A DNA stretch of 64,000 nucleotides, taken from positions 1-64,000 of the forward strand of contig RXJX01000018.1 of NCBI GenBank assembly GCA_003963245.1, written 5' to 3'. The notes beneath the pieces are model-generated. The model was given only the letters and a program-made list of their open reading frames with translations, was not told where the DNA came from and searched no databases. Every line of letters starts with the position of its first letter. Positions within the stretch are counted from its first letter, which is position 1. Below are positions 49,654 to 59,407 of the stretch, one piece after another. This DNA comes from Neisseriaceae bacterium (lineage in GTDB: Bacteria; Pseudomonadota; Gammaproteobacteria; Burkholderiales; UBA11063). Made by a program: the position numbers and the translations under genes.

Positions 49654-50178
49654 TTATATTACGGGTAACATTAATTCATATGAAGGATGATAGAGTCCAG
49701 TTGGAGAATAAAACTCATCTGCAACTCGAATAAATCCCAGGCTTAACAGCATTTTTTCTGAAGATAGATTATGCGGATTATGACCAGCAAATAACTTGGC
49801 AATTTTACTTTGCTTGGCATATTCGATTACTGCTAGCATTGCTTCTTTAGCAAACCCTTGATGCCAAAACTCAGGCAACAAATGCACACCTATTTCAAAA
49901 CAATTAGCAGGGATATCATAGGGACGCAGCCCACAACATCCCATAAAGACATTGTTGTCTAGGCTGTATATTTGCCAATATTGAACATTATAAAGCTGAT
50001 CATTGTTAATTTCAGCTATCAAACGCTGCTTAATCTGCACCTCAGTAAACTTGCCATTAGCAACGATATAACGGCTAACTTCAAGATTACCCCAAAGCCT
50101 AAATGCTAAACTAAGATCATTATTGCTCCAACGATCAAATTTTATACGTCTAGTTGCCAATGGATGTGACACAGACAT
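49654..50178 (-). CDS. GNAT-family N-acetyltransferase (RimJ/RimL-like)
   Basis: A 174-residue acetyl-CoA-dependent transferase. It opens like RimJ/RimL (LATRRIKFDRWSNNDLSLAFRLW), has the FEIGVHLLPEFWHQGFAKEAMLAVIEYA motif A segment near residue 90-117, and ends with NLSSEKMLLSLGFIRV. The usual QxxGxG/A acetyl-CoA loop reads WHQGFA. Target (protein N-terminus, amine or antibiotic) is unknown. It is 18 bases downstream of the FakA-FakB-like gene. Confidence 0.82.
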   Translation of the reverse strand: MSVSHPLATRRIKFDRWSNNDLSLAFRLWGNLEVSRYIVANGKFTEVQIKQRLIAEINNDQLYNVQYWQIYSLDNNVFMGCCGLRPYDIPANCFEIGVHLLPEFWHQGFAKEAMLAVIEYAKQSKIAKLFAGHNPHNLSSEKMLLSLGFIRVADEFYSPTGLYHPSYELMLPVI

Positions 50179-50196
50179 AAGCAGCTAATGCCTCAA

Positions 50197-52017
50197 CTAA
50201 AGTTTAACTTCCTGATTAATATATCCGATAGAAAAACTATTTTTATCAGTATGAATCCCTGAAATACTCGAAACTTCAGTAATATATAATGGTTCAAGTT
50301 TAGTTTTACGTTTAATATATTTAGCAAAAACATCGGCATGACTAGCGGTATCCGAATGGACAATCGCAATACTTTTAACTTTATTTTGTTCTTGCAGTAA
50401 ATTGAGCTGATTAGTTAATTTACGCCACGCACTACGTTTACTGAAAGCAGCACCGATAACTTTAGGCTTACCAGTAGCAACATCAATATGTACTAATGGT
50501 TTTAAGCGAAATAAGCCTGCTACCCAACCAAGCGATTTTGACAAACGACCAGAACGAATTAGTCCTTCTAATGAGTTTAGCATAATCAAAACGTTAGCTT
50601 CAGATCTGGCAACTTCAACTTTGGCTACAATTTCTTCATGACTATAATTATTCGAGTTTACTAGTTGATTTGCGTATGCCACCAACAATCCCAACGGCGC
50701 AGAATTTAGCTTCGAGTCGATTACTGAAATTAATTTATCTTTATATTTGCGCGCCTGATTAACAATCACATCATAAGTAGAGCTTAATGATTTACCAACT
50801 GGAATAATGATGATTGAATCATAAAACTGTTCAAGGAAATGTAGAGTACGTGCAACAATTGCTGCAGACGGAGCAGCTGTTCCAACATGGTTTTTAGGAT
50901 TAGATAAATAATCCAGAGTTTGCTGGTAATTAATTGAAAACTTATCCAAGAATGAATTACCGTTAACTTTAACCTGAAGTGCAATCCGATAAATATTATT
51001 TTCCTGCATTGCTGATAATGGAATATCTGCCATGGTATCGGCAACAATCGCAATTCGCGTTTGATGAGCACGGTTAGCAATATTATACTGCAAAATCATA
51101 TCATCAATTTTTTGATAAATCACATCACCAGCCTTAGCCAATAATTGTGTCACAGTCTCAGGTTGATCGGTATGAATGTGCAGTTTTAACATTTGCGCAC
51201 CTTTACCAATTACAATACTATCACCCAAGCTATCAAGTGTAGCACGATATGGAAGCAAGGCATCTTCGTTAGGTGTTTTAACCACTGTTTCAAAACAATA
51301 ACGATAATTGGGAAACTCGGTAACATCTTCAAATTCATGACTTAGGCGAACCGCCTGATGATCTAGATTTCGATCGGCAATAATCTGTTCACGGTGTTCT
51401 TTGTCACCACTTAGGTATGCCAACATTCCATCAATGAAATTAACAAATCCTTGAGCCCCAGCATCTACCACATGATTAGCACGAAGTACTTCCAACTGAT
51501 TCATCGTATCAGTTAAAGCAACTTTGGCTTTTTCAACACTAGATTTAAAACTATCCAGAAGATTAATGCGCGCATTTGCAAGAGTATCACGATATCCTTC
51601 AACCCATTTTTCCATTACGGTTAAAATTGTTCCGGGTTTAGGATTACTTACTGAATTATAGGCACTTTTATAACCATGAGCAATCATCTCGACAAAATCA
51701 TGTAATTTTAATAGCGTCTTTTCGGTTAAACGATGCTGAGTAAGTCCATAAAAAAACTGTGAGAAAATCAATCCTGAATTACCGCAACAACCAACTAAAC
51801 CATGCTGCGATAATTGATGAAGCAATTCCGGTGTGTCTTTAGTCATAGACAAATTATCGACAATATAGCGCATCATCGAAGCTAAATTGGTTCCCGTATC
51901 ACGATCTGCAACCGGAAAAACATTAAGTCGATTAAGCTCTCCTTCGCTATGGATGACTTGCTTGGCACCAGATAAAATCATGCCATAAAACAACTCTGTC
52001 GATAACGCCTCACTCAT
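50197..52017 (-). CDS. DAK2-DegV fusion: FakA-FakB-like fatty acid kinase in one chain
   Basis: The 606-residue protein begins with a DhaL/DAK2 kinase domain, whose Mg-ATP signature reads FPVADRDTGTNLASMMRYI near residue 35 (canonical PDGDTGTN) with GNSGLIFSQFFYG near 77. It continues through the FakA-type middle region to about residue 310. From there a DegV (FakB) lipid-binding domain runs to the end (IAIVADTMADIP, GTAAPSAAIVA, IIPVGKSLSSTYDV, VIDSKLNSAPLGLLV, RSGRLSKS). In Firmicutes the kinase and the fatty-acid carrier are separate proteins; here they are fused. Predicted role: phosphorylating exogenous or recycled fatty acids for phospholipid synthesis. Confidence 0.85.
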   Translation of the reverse strand: MSEALSTELFYGMILSGAKQVIHSEGELNRLNVFPVADRDTGTNLASMMRYIVDNLSMTKDTPELLHQLSQHGLVGCCGNSGLIFSQFFYGLTQHRLTEKTLLKLHDFVEMIAHGYKSAYNSVSNPKPGTILTVMEKWVEGYRDTLANARINLLDSFKSSVEKAKVALTDTMNQLEVLRANHVVDAGAQGFVNFIDGMLAYLSGDKEHREQIIADRNLDHQAVRLSHEFEDVTEFPNYRYCFETVVKTPNEDALLPYRATLDSLGDSIVIGKGAQMLKLHIHTDQPETVTQLLAKAGDVIYQKIDDMILQYNIANRAHQTRIAIVADTMADIPLSAMQENNIYRIALQVKVNGNSFLDKFSINYQQTLDYLSNPKNHVGTAAPSAAIVARTLHFLEQFYDSIIIIPVGKSLSSTYDVIVNQARKYKDKLISVIDSKLNSAPLGLLVAYANQLVNSNNYSHEEIVAKVEVARSEANVLIMLNSLEGLIRSGRLSKSLGWVAGLFRLKPLVHIDVATGKPKVIGAAFSKRSAWRKLTNQLNLLQEQNKVKSIAIVHSDTASHADVFAKYIKRKTKLEPLYITEVSSISGIHTDKNSFSIGYINQEVKL

Positions 52018-52066
52018 AGTTAACTCCCCTGATATAGTCTATATTAAATTTACCTTAGAAACAAAA

Positions 52067-54613
52067 TCAATTTGGTGTGTGGTTTAACAACTCAAATCCA
52101 CCGCGATCTGTGCGTTTTACCATACCAATTTTTTCTAAATGATTCATAATTCGTGCAGCTTTATTATACCCTATTCCAAACTGTGTTTGTAAAGAACTTA
52201 TTGAACAACGGCGTGAATCTAAAATAAATTTAACAGCCTCATCAAAAACGCTATCTTTTTCGACACTATTATTGTCGCTATTACTATCATCTTCAAAGCC
52301 AGGTATGCTTATATCACTTGCACCAGTCAATATTTCATCATTATAATCTGGTGTTCCCTGTTCTTTAAGATAATTAACTACATGGTGCAGTTCATCATCA
52401 TTAACAAAAGCACCATGAATCCTTCGTGGAAATCCTGAGCCTGGATTTAAGAATAACATATCCCCCTGACCAAGCAGACTTTCCGCGCCCATCTGATCTA
52501 AAATTGTGCGTGAATCAATCTTACTGGATACTTGAAATGAAATTCGCGCGGGAATATTCGCCTTAATCAAACCAGTAATCACATCTACTGATGGTCGTTG
52601 AGTAGCCACAATCAGATGAATTCCGACAGCACGTGCTTTTTGGGCAATACGTGCGATATACTGCTCAATTTTCTTACCGGCAACCATCATCAAATCCGCC
52701 AACTCGTCAATAATTACAACAATATATGGCCATTTTTGCAGTGGTTCAGGATCAGTTAAATCAATGCTGTACGGATTAAATAATGGCATACCTTCCTTAA
52801 TTGCGGCTTCCACTTTTTGATTAAAGCCAACAATATTTTTGGTACCAATTTTTGCCATGATTTTATAGCGCTGCTCCATCTCACCGACTGTCCATTTTAG
52901 TGCATTGGCAGCCTGAGACATATCTGTAACAACCGGAGCTAAAAGGTGTGGAATATCCTGATAAAAAGATAGCTCCACCATTTTTGGATCAATCATAATG
53001 AATTTAACTTCATCTGGAGTCGCATTAAATAGAATTGATAGAATCATTGCATTAACAGCAACTGATTTACCCGAACCCGTAGTTCCCGCTACTAATAAAT
53101 GCGGCATCTTAGCTAAGTCAGTAACAATCACATCACCTGCAATATCCTTACCTAATGCTAAAGTTAGAAGACTATTATTATTTTGATAAACCGCAGAATC
53201 AAATATTTCTTTAAGGTAAATTACCTGACGTTTAAAATTAGGCACTTCAATCCCCATTGAGTTTTTACCCGGAATAGTTTCAACAATCCGGATACTAGTG
53301 AGAGCTAATGAACGTGCAATTTCTTTGGCTAAACCAGCAATCTTGTCACCACGGACACCTTTAGGCGGAATTAACTCATAACGAGTTACCACTGGTCCAC
53401 TTTCAACATTGGTAATTTTAACCTCAATTCCAAATTCAGCCAAAGTGTTTTCAATTGCGGTCGATACATATTCTATCGTCTCAGGAGGAACTCCTTCAGC
53501 CTGTACTCGTGGTAAATTCAACAAACTGGTACTTGGCAAACTACCCTTTTGTACTACATCCAAAAGATCCATTGTACGGGCATTGTTTGATTTTAATGCG
53601 ATTTTTAAACCTGCAACTCGTGGAGGCTCGTTGTTGACTACTGGCTCGTGAATGATGGGCTTAATTTCAGCAAGCGGCGTATCAGGAGCTTCCTCCGGTT
53701 CATCATCCTGAAATAATGGATCGTTGATATCAAAATCAGGCTCATCATTAGCTACTATATTTTCAGCAACGGGCTCTTCGGCTCTTGATTTAAACAAACG
53801 CTCTGAGAACGAAAATTTTTTTATCACCGGCTCTTCAGCATCAATTTCTTTCGCTGGCGCAATTACAGGCTCAGGTTCAAAGGATGCTTGTTGAATAGGC
53901 GTGGGAGCTATAAAGTCATCGTCTTCGTCATCTATAGCAAGTGGAGCACCATTCTCTGCAACAGGTGATTTACGTGCAACCAGAGAAGTCAATTGAACGT
54001 AAACAGCCTCTAAAACAGCTCCGATTTTTTCAGCAATAAATAGCCATGAAATACCAAAAGAAAATGAAAAGCAAATAATGATAAAAAGCAAACTGAGTAC
54101 GGAGACACCAACTTCACCAACGCCGCGATATGAGTTATTAAAAATAAACGAACCTAAACTACCACCCCAACCGTCTGGTAAGCTTGATGTTTGATGGAAA
54201 AAGGAAATGTATTCAAATGTAGCGGAGGCTGAAATCAAAAATATATAACTAATAACTCGATAAATCGTACTCCAGTTTCCAGTTGGAATTTTTTTACGAA
54301 CAATCTTATGAAAACCTAAGTAAAAAATACCTGCAACTAGCCACCATGCAGAAAACCCTAACACATAGAATAAAATATCTGATAAATATGCACCAGCTAC
54401 ACCAAGTTTATTTATAACAATCGGCGAATTGACACTTTTTGACCAGCAGCTATCATTTGGAGAATGGGTGGCTAAAGCTAAAGCAACCATTGCAGCTAGG
54501 GCAAACAAAAGAATTGCTACACAATCATTAATAAATCTGGCTAATTTAGATGGTAAAATTGTATCACGATTTTTTTTAGCAAATTTGGGTCTTACAGTTT
54601 TAATATTCTTCAT
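52067..54613 (-). CDS. ftsK: DNA translocase FtsK
   Basis: Septum-bound DNA pump that clears chromosome termini and activates XerCD. The 848 residues have an N-terminal membrane domain (about 4-5 helices to residue 200), an acidic Pro-rich linker (about 215-340), and a motor domain with Walker [17 protein letters not shown] (near 510) and Walker [13 protein letters not shown] (near 610). A C-terminal winged-helix gamma domain starts at about 785 ([27 protein letters not shown]), which reads KOPS. It is shorter than E. coli FtsK, mainly in the linker. The start is 18 bases after hemY, an unusual neighbour. Confidence 0.95.
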   Translation of the reverse strand: MKNIKTVRPKFAKKNRDTILPSKLARFINDCVAILLFALAAMVALALATHSPNDSCWSKSVNSPIVINKLGVAGAYLSDILFYVLGFSAWWLVAGIFYLGFHKIVRKKIPTGNWSTIYRVISYIFLISASATFEYISFFHQTSSLPDGWGGSLGSFIFNNSYRGVGEVGVSVLSLLFIIICFSFSFGISWLFIAEKIGAVLEAVYVQLTSLVARKSPVAENGAPLAIDDEDDDFIAPTPIQQASFEPEPVIAPAKEIDAEEPVIKKFSFSERLFKSRAEEPVAENIVANDEPDFDINDPLFQDDEPEEAPDTPLAEIKPIIHEPVVNNEPPRVAGLKIALKSNNARTMDLLDVVQKGSLPSTSLLNLPRVQAEGVPPETIEYVSTAIENTLAEFGIEVKITNVESGPVVTRYELIPPKGVRGDKIAGLAKEIARSLALTSIRIVETIPGKNSMGIEVPNFKRQVIYLKEIFDSAVYQNNNSLLTLALGKDIAGDVIVTDLAKMPHLLVAGTTGSGKSVAVNAMILSILFNATPDEVKFIMIDPKMVELSFYQDIPHLLAPVVTDMSQAANALKWTVGEMEQRYKIMAKIGTKNIVGFNQKVEAAIKEGMPLFNPYSIDLTDPEPLQKWPYIVVIIDELADLMMVAGKKIEQYIARIAQKARAVGIHLIVATQRPSVDVITGLIKANIPARISFQVSSKIDSRTILDQMGAESLLGQGDMLFLNPGSGFPRRIHGAFVNDDELHHVVNYLKEQGTPDYNDEILTGASDISIPGFEDDSNSDNNSVEKDSVFDEAVKFILDSRRCSISSLQTQFGIGYNKAARIMNHLEKIGMVKRTDRGGFELLNHTPN

Positions 54614-54631
54614 CTTGACTTCACAAAAGCA

Positions 54632-55840
54632 TTAATTAAAATTACGGATATTCGTTAATAATATTTTCTGGCATTCGGCAAACAGCGCATGATCATGTAT
54701 ATCCTCAGCAACGAATGATAGATAAATAGTTGCATCAAGACTAGATTTAATCTTGAGACTTGATTCCAGATAAATACGTGACTGCTCTAAATTTCGTTGT
54801 CGATAATTTAAAACCCCTAAAGTTAGTAATATTGCAGGATCTTGCTCGTTTGCACTAAATGCTTTCTCACTTAATTTTAGCAATTTAGTTAATAATTTAG
54901 CATCCTCAACTTTCTTGGCTAATGTCAACAATGATTCTACGTAAACCAGTTGAAGTGAATTATCTTTAAAATTACGCTCCAAAAAATCAATTGCTGTGGC
55001 GTAATCAGCTATACGTAACAAAGCATTAAAATATAACTTACCATACAAGAAACTTGATTTTTCATTTTTATCTAATTTATTGTAATATGAATTTAACTCT
55101 TTAGTATCATTAATTTCAGCAAATAAACCGCCAATTACCCGTGCTTTATATTTACTTGCTTTATACTCACGCAAACTATCATTTTTTAATAACCACTCCA
55201 GCATCTCATAAGCTTTTGAATAATTTGCAAGATGCAAATATATTTTAAGCAGCATTCGATGAGCTGGAACATGACGATGATCAAGCTGCAATGCCGCATT
55301 TAAATGATCAATTGCTTGCCCATAAAGTTGGTGATTATAAAAATTTTCGGCGATTAACAGATGTTTAGCTAACTGCCATTTGGGCTCATTAAATTGCTCT
55401 AGCTCTGTCGCAATTCTATTCTCTTTTTCCTCATCACGCATGATATTTGCAGCGCGGTATGCCAACATATAAGCTAAAAATTTATTATCTTTACTCGCTT
55501 CACGTTTCAGGGATTTTAGAGCATTATCATAGCAACTACGATATTTACCCTCAAAATAGTGTAAACCTGCAAAATTCAATCGTTGCCGAGCGGCAATCAA
55601 TGCATTTCTAACCCGAGCGCGCTGAATTTTATTAGGAATTCGCTTAATATTAATTAATATCCGAAATAGATAATAAATAACAACAACACTCAATAACCAC
55701 AATAAAATCAACAAGTTTAGACTTAATTCAATCTTATAACTTGCAACATAAATTGCAACTGCACCATTATTAAATAATCCAAACCCAGCTATTGCCAATG
55801 TTAGAGCAAAAATAATCAACGTTTTGATAAAGAATTTCAT
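54632..55840 (-). CDS. hemY: HemY-family TPR membrane protein
   Basis: A 402-residue protein with two N-terminal membrane helices (about 5-24 and 40-62), the HemY_N region, and then TPR-like helical repeats in the periplasm or cytosol. It is the proteobacterial HemY (not the Bacillus protoporphyrinogen oxidase), of undefined function in haem synthesis. It overlaps hemX by four bases and follows the hemC-hemD-hemX order of enterobacteria. Confidence 0.9.
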   Translation of the reverse strand: MKFFIKTLIIFALTLAIAGFGLFNNGAVAIYVASYKIELSLNLLILLWLLSVVVIYYLFRILINIKRIPNKIQRARVRNALIAARQRLNFAGLHYFEGKYRSCYDNALKSLKREASKDNKFLAYMLAYRAANIMRDEEKENRIATELEQFNEPKWQLAKHLLIAENFYNHQLYGQAIDHLNAALQLDHRHVPAHRMLLKIYLHLANYSKAYEMLEWLLKNDSLREYKASKYKARVIGGLFAEINDTKELNSYYNKLDKNEKSSFLYGKLYFNALLRIADYATAIDFLERNFKDNSLQLVYVESLLTLAKKVEDAKLLTKLLKLSEKAFSANEQDPAILLTLGVLNYRQRNLEQSRIYLESSLKIKSSLDATIYLSFVAEDIHDHALFAECQKILLTNIRNFN

Positions 55841-56844
55841 TGCTTATTATTTCCATCACTAAGTTGTTGTGCTTTAATCAGCGCCTGCATAGTCAGATCC
55901 AACGTCGGTTGATTTATACCAAGCGCGGTTTCTCGCAATTGTTGAATCAATAATAATTCTTTTTGCCGCGCTAAATCATCACTAAAAAAGCGTTGGGTTA
56001 GATTGTATGCATCATCAAGACTACTTTTCCACAAAGCGGCGTTTTGATTTAATAACGCTTGACGGGCACTCAAGATATCAAGTTGCAAATGCTGACGTAC
56101 CACCAATTCGTTTTCTGGGATTAAAACCTCTGCACTATTCGGATTAGTTTTGACTACTTTAATCAATCCAAAAATTGACTGCTTAATATTAACTATAAAA
56201 CGTTGCCATGCACTGCTTGGCTGACTATCCTGCTGATTTTGTAGCTTAATTGGCGCAGCAACATTTAGCTGCGTTATATTTTGATAAAGTTGATCCAGTT
56301 GAGTTGCCAGCATCGTCCCATCAAAATTATTTTTTGCCTGTAAGTTGTCCAAGTCTGTAGTCAAATTTATTTTCAACTGCAACAACAGCGGATCACTAAC
56401 ACTGATTAAAATTTGTTTAGCATAATTTAGCTGCTTTATTGCCGATGCATAATCATGATATAACAATAAACTCTGATTGGCACCACTAATTAAACTGTTT
56501 AGTTGATACAAAACCATATCACCATTATTTACTGTTTTATTGGTTTTATCAACTTGCTCTTGCAACGCAGCCTGATTTTGATTAAGTTGCTTAATTTGTT
56601 GATTTAAACGAGAATTTTCAGTCGATAAAGCTGCAATCTTCTGTGTTTGTTGGCTATTTAATTTACTCTGTGCAATAAAACCATTAATACCAAAAAAACT
56701 TTGGTATGCAAGATATCCCGTACAGCTTAACGATAGTACAGCCAGCAAAACCGGAATTTTTGATATTCTTGGCTTATTTACTGTTTTTGGCAATGTAGGT
56801 TGTTCGCTTTTTAATTTCGATGTATTATTTTCGCTCATTCTCAA
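55837..56844 (-). CDS. hemX: HemX-family protein
   Basis: A 335-residue inner-membrane protein with one helix (about 31-53) followed by a long Gln/Asn-rich coiled coil (about 60-120) and a mostly helical C-terminal domain. It is often annotated uroporphyrinogen-III C-methyltransferase, but no SAM-binding motif is visible, as usual for HemX. Its start overlaps the end of hemD by 20 bases. Confidence 0.87.
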   Translation of the reverse strand: MRMSENNTSKLKSEQPTLPKTVNKPRISKIPVLLAVLSLSCTGYLAYQSFFGINGFIAQSKLNSQQTQKIAALSTENSRLNQQIKQLNQNQAALQEQVDKTNKTVNNGDMVLYQLNSLISGANQSLLLYHDYASAIKQLNYAKQILISVSDPLLLQLKINLTTDLDNLQAKNNFDGTMLATQLDQLYQNITQLNVAAPIKLQNQQDSQPSSAWQRFIVNIKQSIFGLIKVVKTNPNSAEVLIPENELVVRQHLQLDILSARQALLNQNAALWKSSLDDAYNLTQRFFSDDLARQKELLLIQQLRETALGINQPTLDLTMQALIKAQQLSDGNNKQ

Positions 56845-57565
56845 TTTTCCTAATGGTATTAATTATTGCCTGATTTGATGCGTTATCTGTTTCAATAATA
56901 TTATTAAAACCTGCATGACTTAGTTTTTGAGTTATATTTGGATGCAATGTCACCAAATGCACTTTAGATAACATTTGCAAAATAGAGCTGCTAATTTTCG
57001 CACAGTCATACAAATACTCTGCCAAAGAGCTGCTAGTAATGATTATACCGATATTTTGTGGATCACAGATAATTTTCTCGGTCTGTGTCAGATTTAAAAT
57101 AGCAGAATTAGTTCGTTGATATAAATCTATAAAATCATGCCGGATGACATTTTCTCTTAAATATTTTGTCAGTAATTGATTATGTGGTGTGCCGCCCGCA
57201 ATTATATAGCTGCCTTCTTTTTTGATCAAATCGGCATCAATTAATTCAGCTATACCGCTGCCACGTTCTGAAAATAAAGCTGTTTTCCCCATTTTTTCAA
57301 ATAAATAATCTGCAGAACTCTTTCCGGCAACGATCAAGTTCAGCTCTGATTTTAACTTATCAAATAGCGGAAGCAAACAATCAATAGCAGTTGGAGATAC
57401 CATCATCAGGCTGTTATAGCCATTTATTTGCCGAACCAATTTTTCTGCTTCAAAATTATGTAAGTCAATTTGCATCAAAGGCAAGCTTTTAGCTTTAATC
57501 TGTTGCTTGGCTAGCAAATCAATCAAAACCTTAGCTTGAGGTTCTGGACGGGTAATTAGATACAT
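56825..57565 (-). CDS. hemD: Uroporphyrinogen-III synthase
   Basis: Cyclises hydroxymethylbilane to uroporphyrinogen III. The 246-residue protein is highly diverged, as HemD usually is: YLITRPEPQAKVL start, SLPLMQID, MMVSPTAIDCLL in the first domain and IIITSSSLAEYLYDC plus VTLHPNITQKLSHAGF in the second. Position between hemC and hemX confirms the call. Confidence 0.92.
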   Translation of the reverse strand: MYLITRPEPQAKVLIDLLAKQQIKAKSLPLMQIDLHNFEAEKLVRQINGYNSLMMVSPTAIDCLLPLFDKLKSELNLIVAGKSSADYLFEKMGKTALFSERGSGIAELIDADLIKKEGSYIIAGGTPHNQLLTKYLRENVIRHDFIDLYQRTNSAILNLTQTEKIICDPQNIGIIITSSSLAEYLYDCAKISSSILQMLSKVHLVTLHPNITQKLSHAGFNNIIETDNASNQAIINTIRKIENERK

Positions 57566-57574
57566 TTCTAATGA

Positions 57575-58507
57575 TTACCTGTGATTAGCCGCAGATAATC
57601 GCCGAACAATTTCTGCTGCACCCTGCTTAATCAATTGCTCGGCACAGGATTTACCTATACTCAAATAATCTTCAGGAGTACCGCTAACTTCGGCAGTTAA
57701 ATAAACATTCGCATTAACATCTGCCAATAAAGCACTTAGCTTTAATTGATTATCGAATATTCGAGCAAACCCAGCTAACGGGATATTGCAGCTAGCATTT
57801 AGATAACGCCCCATTTCGCGTTCAGCACCAACCAATGCCGCACTGATCTCATCATTTAGCGGAGCAAGCAGTCTTTTTAGTTCTTGCTCACCCGATTTAA
57901 TTTCAACAGCTAGAGCACCCTGCCCGATTGCCGGAATAAATTTATCATCTGCCAATATTTGGGTAATTCGCGCTTCTAAATCCAAGCGCTTGAGACCAGC
58001 TACTGCAAGAATAATCGCATCATATTCATTATTGTCTAATTTTGCCAGCCGCGTTTGTAAATTACCTCTTAGCAGTTTTATTTCTAGATGCGGGTAATGT
58101 TGTTTTAAAATTGCAACCCGTCGTGCACTAGAACTGCCAACTATACTAGCAACGGGCATTTCATCCAATGATTTGTATTTATTACTAACAAATGCATCGT
58201 GAGCATCTTCACGTTTTAAAATTGCAGCTAATTCAAACTCACTCGGTAAATTAGCTGGTAAATCCTTTAAAGAATGAACCGCGATATCCGCATTTCCGGC
58301 TAAAAGCTGGTATTCAAGCTCTTTAATAAACAAGCCTTTTCCACCAATTTTTTCAAGAGACTGATCTAAAATCCGATCACCTTCCGTAGTAATCCCCGAA
58401 ATCAGAACCTCAAGTTCCGGGTAGATATTTTGTAATAATTGTTTAACATGAAGAGCCTGCCACATAGCTAATTTACTATTACGTGTAATAATCGTTATTG
58501 ATTTCAT
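57575..58507 (-). CDS. hemC: Porphobilinogen deaminase (hydroxymethylbilane synthase)
   Basis: Polymerises four porphobilinogens. The 310-residue protein shows ITRNSKLAMWQALHVK, GGKGLFIKELE, the catalytic Asp context VHSLKDLPANLP, SSSARRVAIL and the dipyrromethane-cofactor Cys in NASCNIPLAGFA near residue 238. Its start overlaps the stop of the RNA methyltransferase by one base. Confidence 0.96.
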   Translation of the reverse strand: MKSITIITRNSKLAMWQALHVKQLLQNIYPELEVLISGITTEGDRILDQSLEKIGGKGLFIKELEYQLLAGNADIAVHSLKDLPANLPSEFELAAILKREDAHDAFVSNKYKSLDEMPVASIVGSSSARRVAILKQHYPHLEIKLLRGNLQTRLAKLDNNEYDAIILAVAGLKRLDLEARITQILADDKFIPAIGQGALAVEIKSGEQELKRLLAPLNDEISAALVGAEREMGRYLNASCNIPLAGFARIFDNQLKLSALLADVNANVYLTAEVSGTPEDYLSIGKSCAEQLIKQGAAEIVRRLSAANHR

Positions 58508-59310
58508 TATTTCTTTCTTATATTTGTAATACGTTGGCGTGATAGCTCAAAAATCGCCACAGTTGCAGCCATTGCCAAATTTAGTGACTCTGCTTTACCC
58601 GGCATTGGAATCGTGATATGCTGTTTAATTTTACTCAATAACTTGTCACTAATTCCATTTCCCTCATTACCTAATACCAAAGCGCAGTTCTGAGTTAAAT
58701 CTTGCTCGTATATACTTACAGATGCATGTGGAGTAAGCGCATAAATCTGCCCAGAATAGCATCGCACAAATTCATCAAGATCACAATTAGAATAAATATT
58801 AAGCGCAAACTGGATTCCTTGTGAGGCTCTTAAAACTTTAGGATTATAAACATCAACACAGTTTTTAGAAAGAGCTATATTTTTTATACCGCCAGCACTA
58901 GCTGCGCGTAAAATCACGCCTAAATTTCCAGGATCCTGAATATGCTCTAAGACAACACAGTCAAATTGCTGACTAAAATCAAGCTCACGACTCACAGGCT
59001 GCTTAATCAGCGCAACTACGGATAATTCAGAATCAAAAATGTTTATTTTATTTAATACCTCAGCACTGACTAAAATAATTTGCTCATTTGAGAGTTTCTC
59101 AACTAAATGAGAATAGCGTGCTAAGCTAGACTCTTCAAGTAATAAATACTCAATCAAAGAATATTTCATGGCTTCAATAATCAAATGTTCACCATAGACA
59201 ACAGCCTCACGCTGCGATGCACGAAATTTACTATCACTATTCAAACGAGCAATGCGTTTAACTAGTGCATTATCTTTAGAAACAATTGTTTTAATATCGA
59301 TACCATTCAA
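58507..59310 (-). CDS. TrmH/SpoU-family RNA 2'-O-methyltransferase
   Basis: A 267-residue SPOUT methyltransferase. An N-terminal substrate-binding part (IVSKDNALVKRIARLN, VVYGEHLIIEA) precedes the knotted SAM domain with VVLEHIQDPGNLGVILRAASAGG (motif 1), LVLGNEGNGIS (motif 2) and ITIPMPGKAESLNLAMAATVAIFEL (motif 3). rRNA or tRNA target is unknown. The start is TTG, because no in-frame ATG lies upstream of the conserved region. It sits at the very edge of the ald terminator T-tract, so translation initiation looks weak or controlled. Confidence 0.87.
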   Translation of the reverse strand: MNGIDIKTIVSKDNALVKRIARLNSDSKFRASQREAVVYGEHLIIEAMKYSLIEYLLLEESSLARYSHLVEKLSNEQIILVSAEVLNKINIFDSELSVVALIKQPVSRELDFSQQFDCVVLEHIQDPGNLGVILRAASAGGIKNIALSKNCVDVYNPKVLRASQGIQFALNIYSNCDLDEFVRCYSGQIYALTPHASVSIYEQDLTQNCALVLGNEGNGISDKLLSKIKQHITIPMPGKAESLNLAMAATVAIFELSRQRITNIRKK

Positions 59311-59311
59311 A

Positions 59312-59339
59312 AAAATACCTACACAAAGGTAGGTATTTT
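59312..59339 (-). terminator. Terminator of ald overlapping the RNA methyltransferase leader
   Basis: A perfect 11-bp stem (59312-59322 with 59329-59339) and 6-base loop, followed on the minus strand by a T-tract that runs straight into the TTG start of the RNA methyltransferase. The only Shine-Dalgarno-like bases (TAGGT) lie in the distal arm of the stem. Confidence 0.85.
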
Positions 59340-59407
59340 AACAAATTTTGTAAGTACTCGGACTAATTTGCAATAACATTGCTACAGAGTCCAAATCTTC
59401 AATTAAA

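Noticed and set aside
55837..56844. Calling HemX an active uroporphyrinogen-III methyltransferase
   Set aside because: The protein has a single membrane helix and a coiled coil, with no SAM-binding motif; the enzymatic label is inherited annotation.
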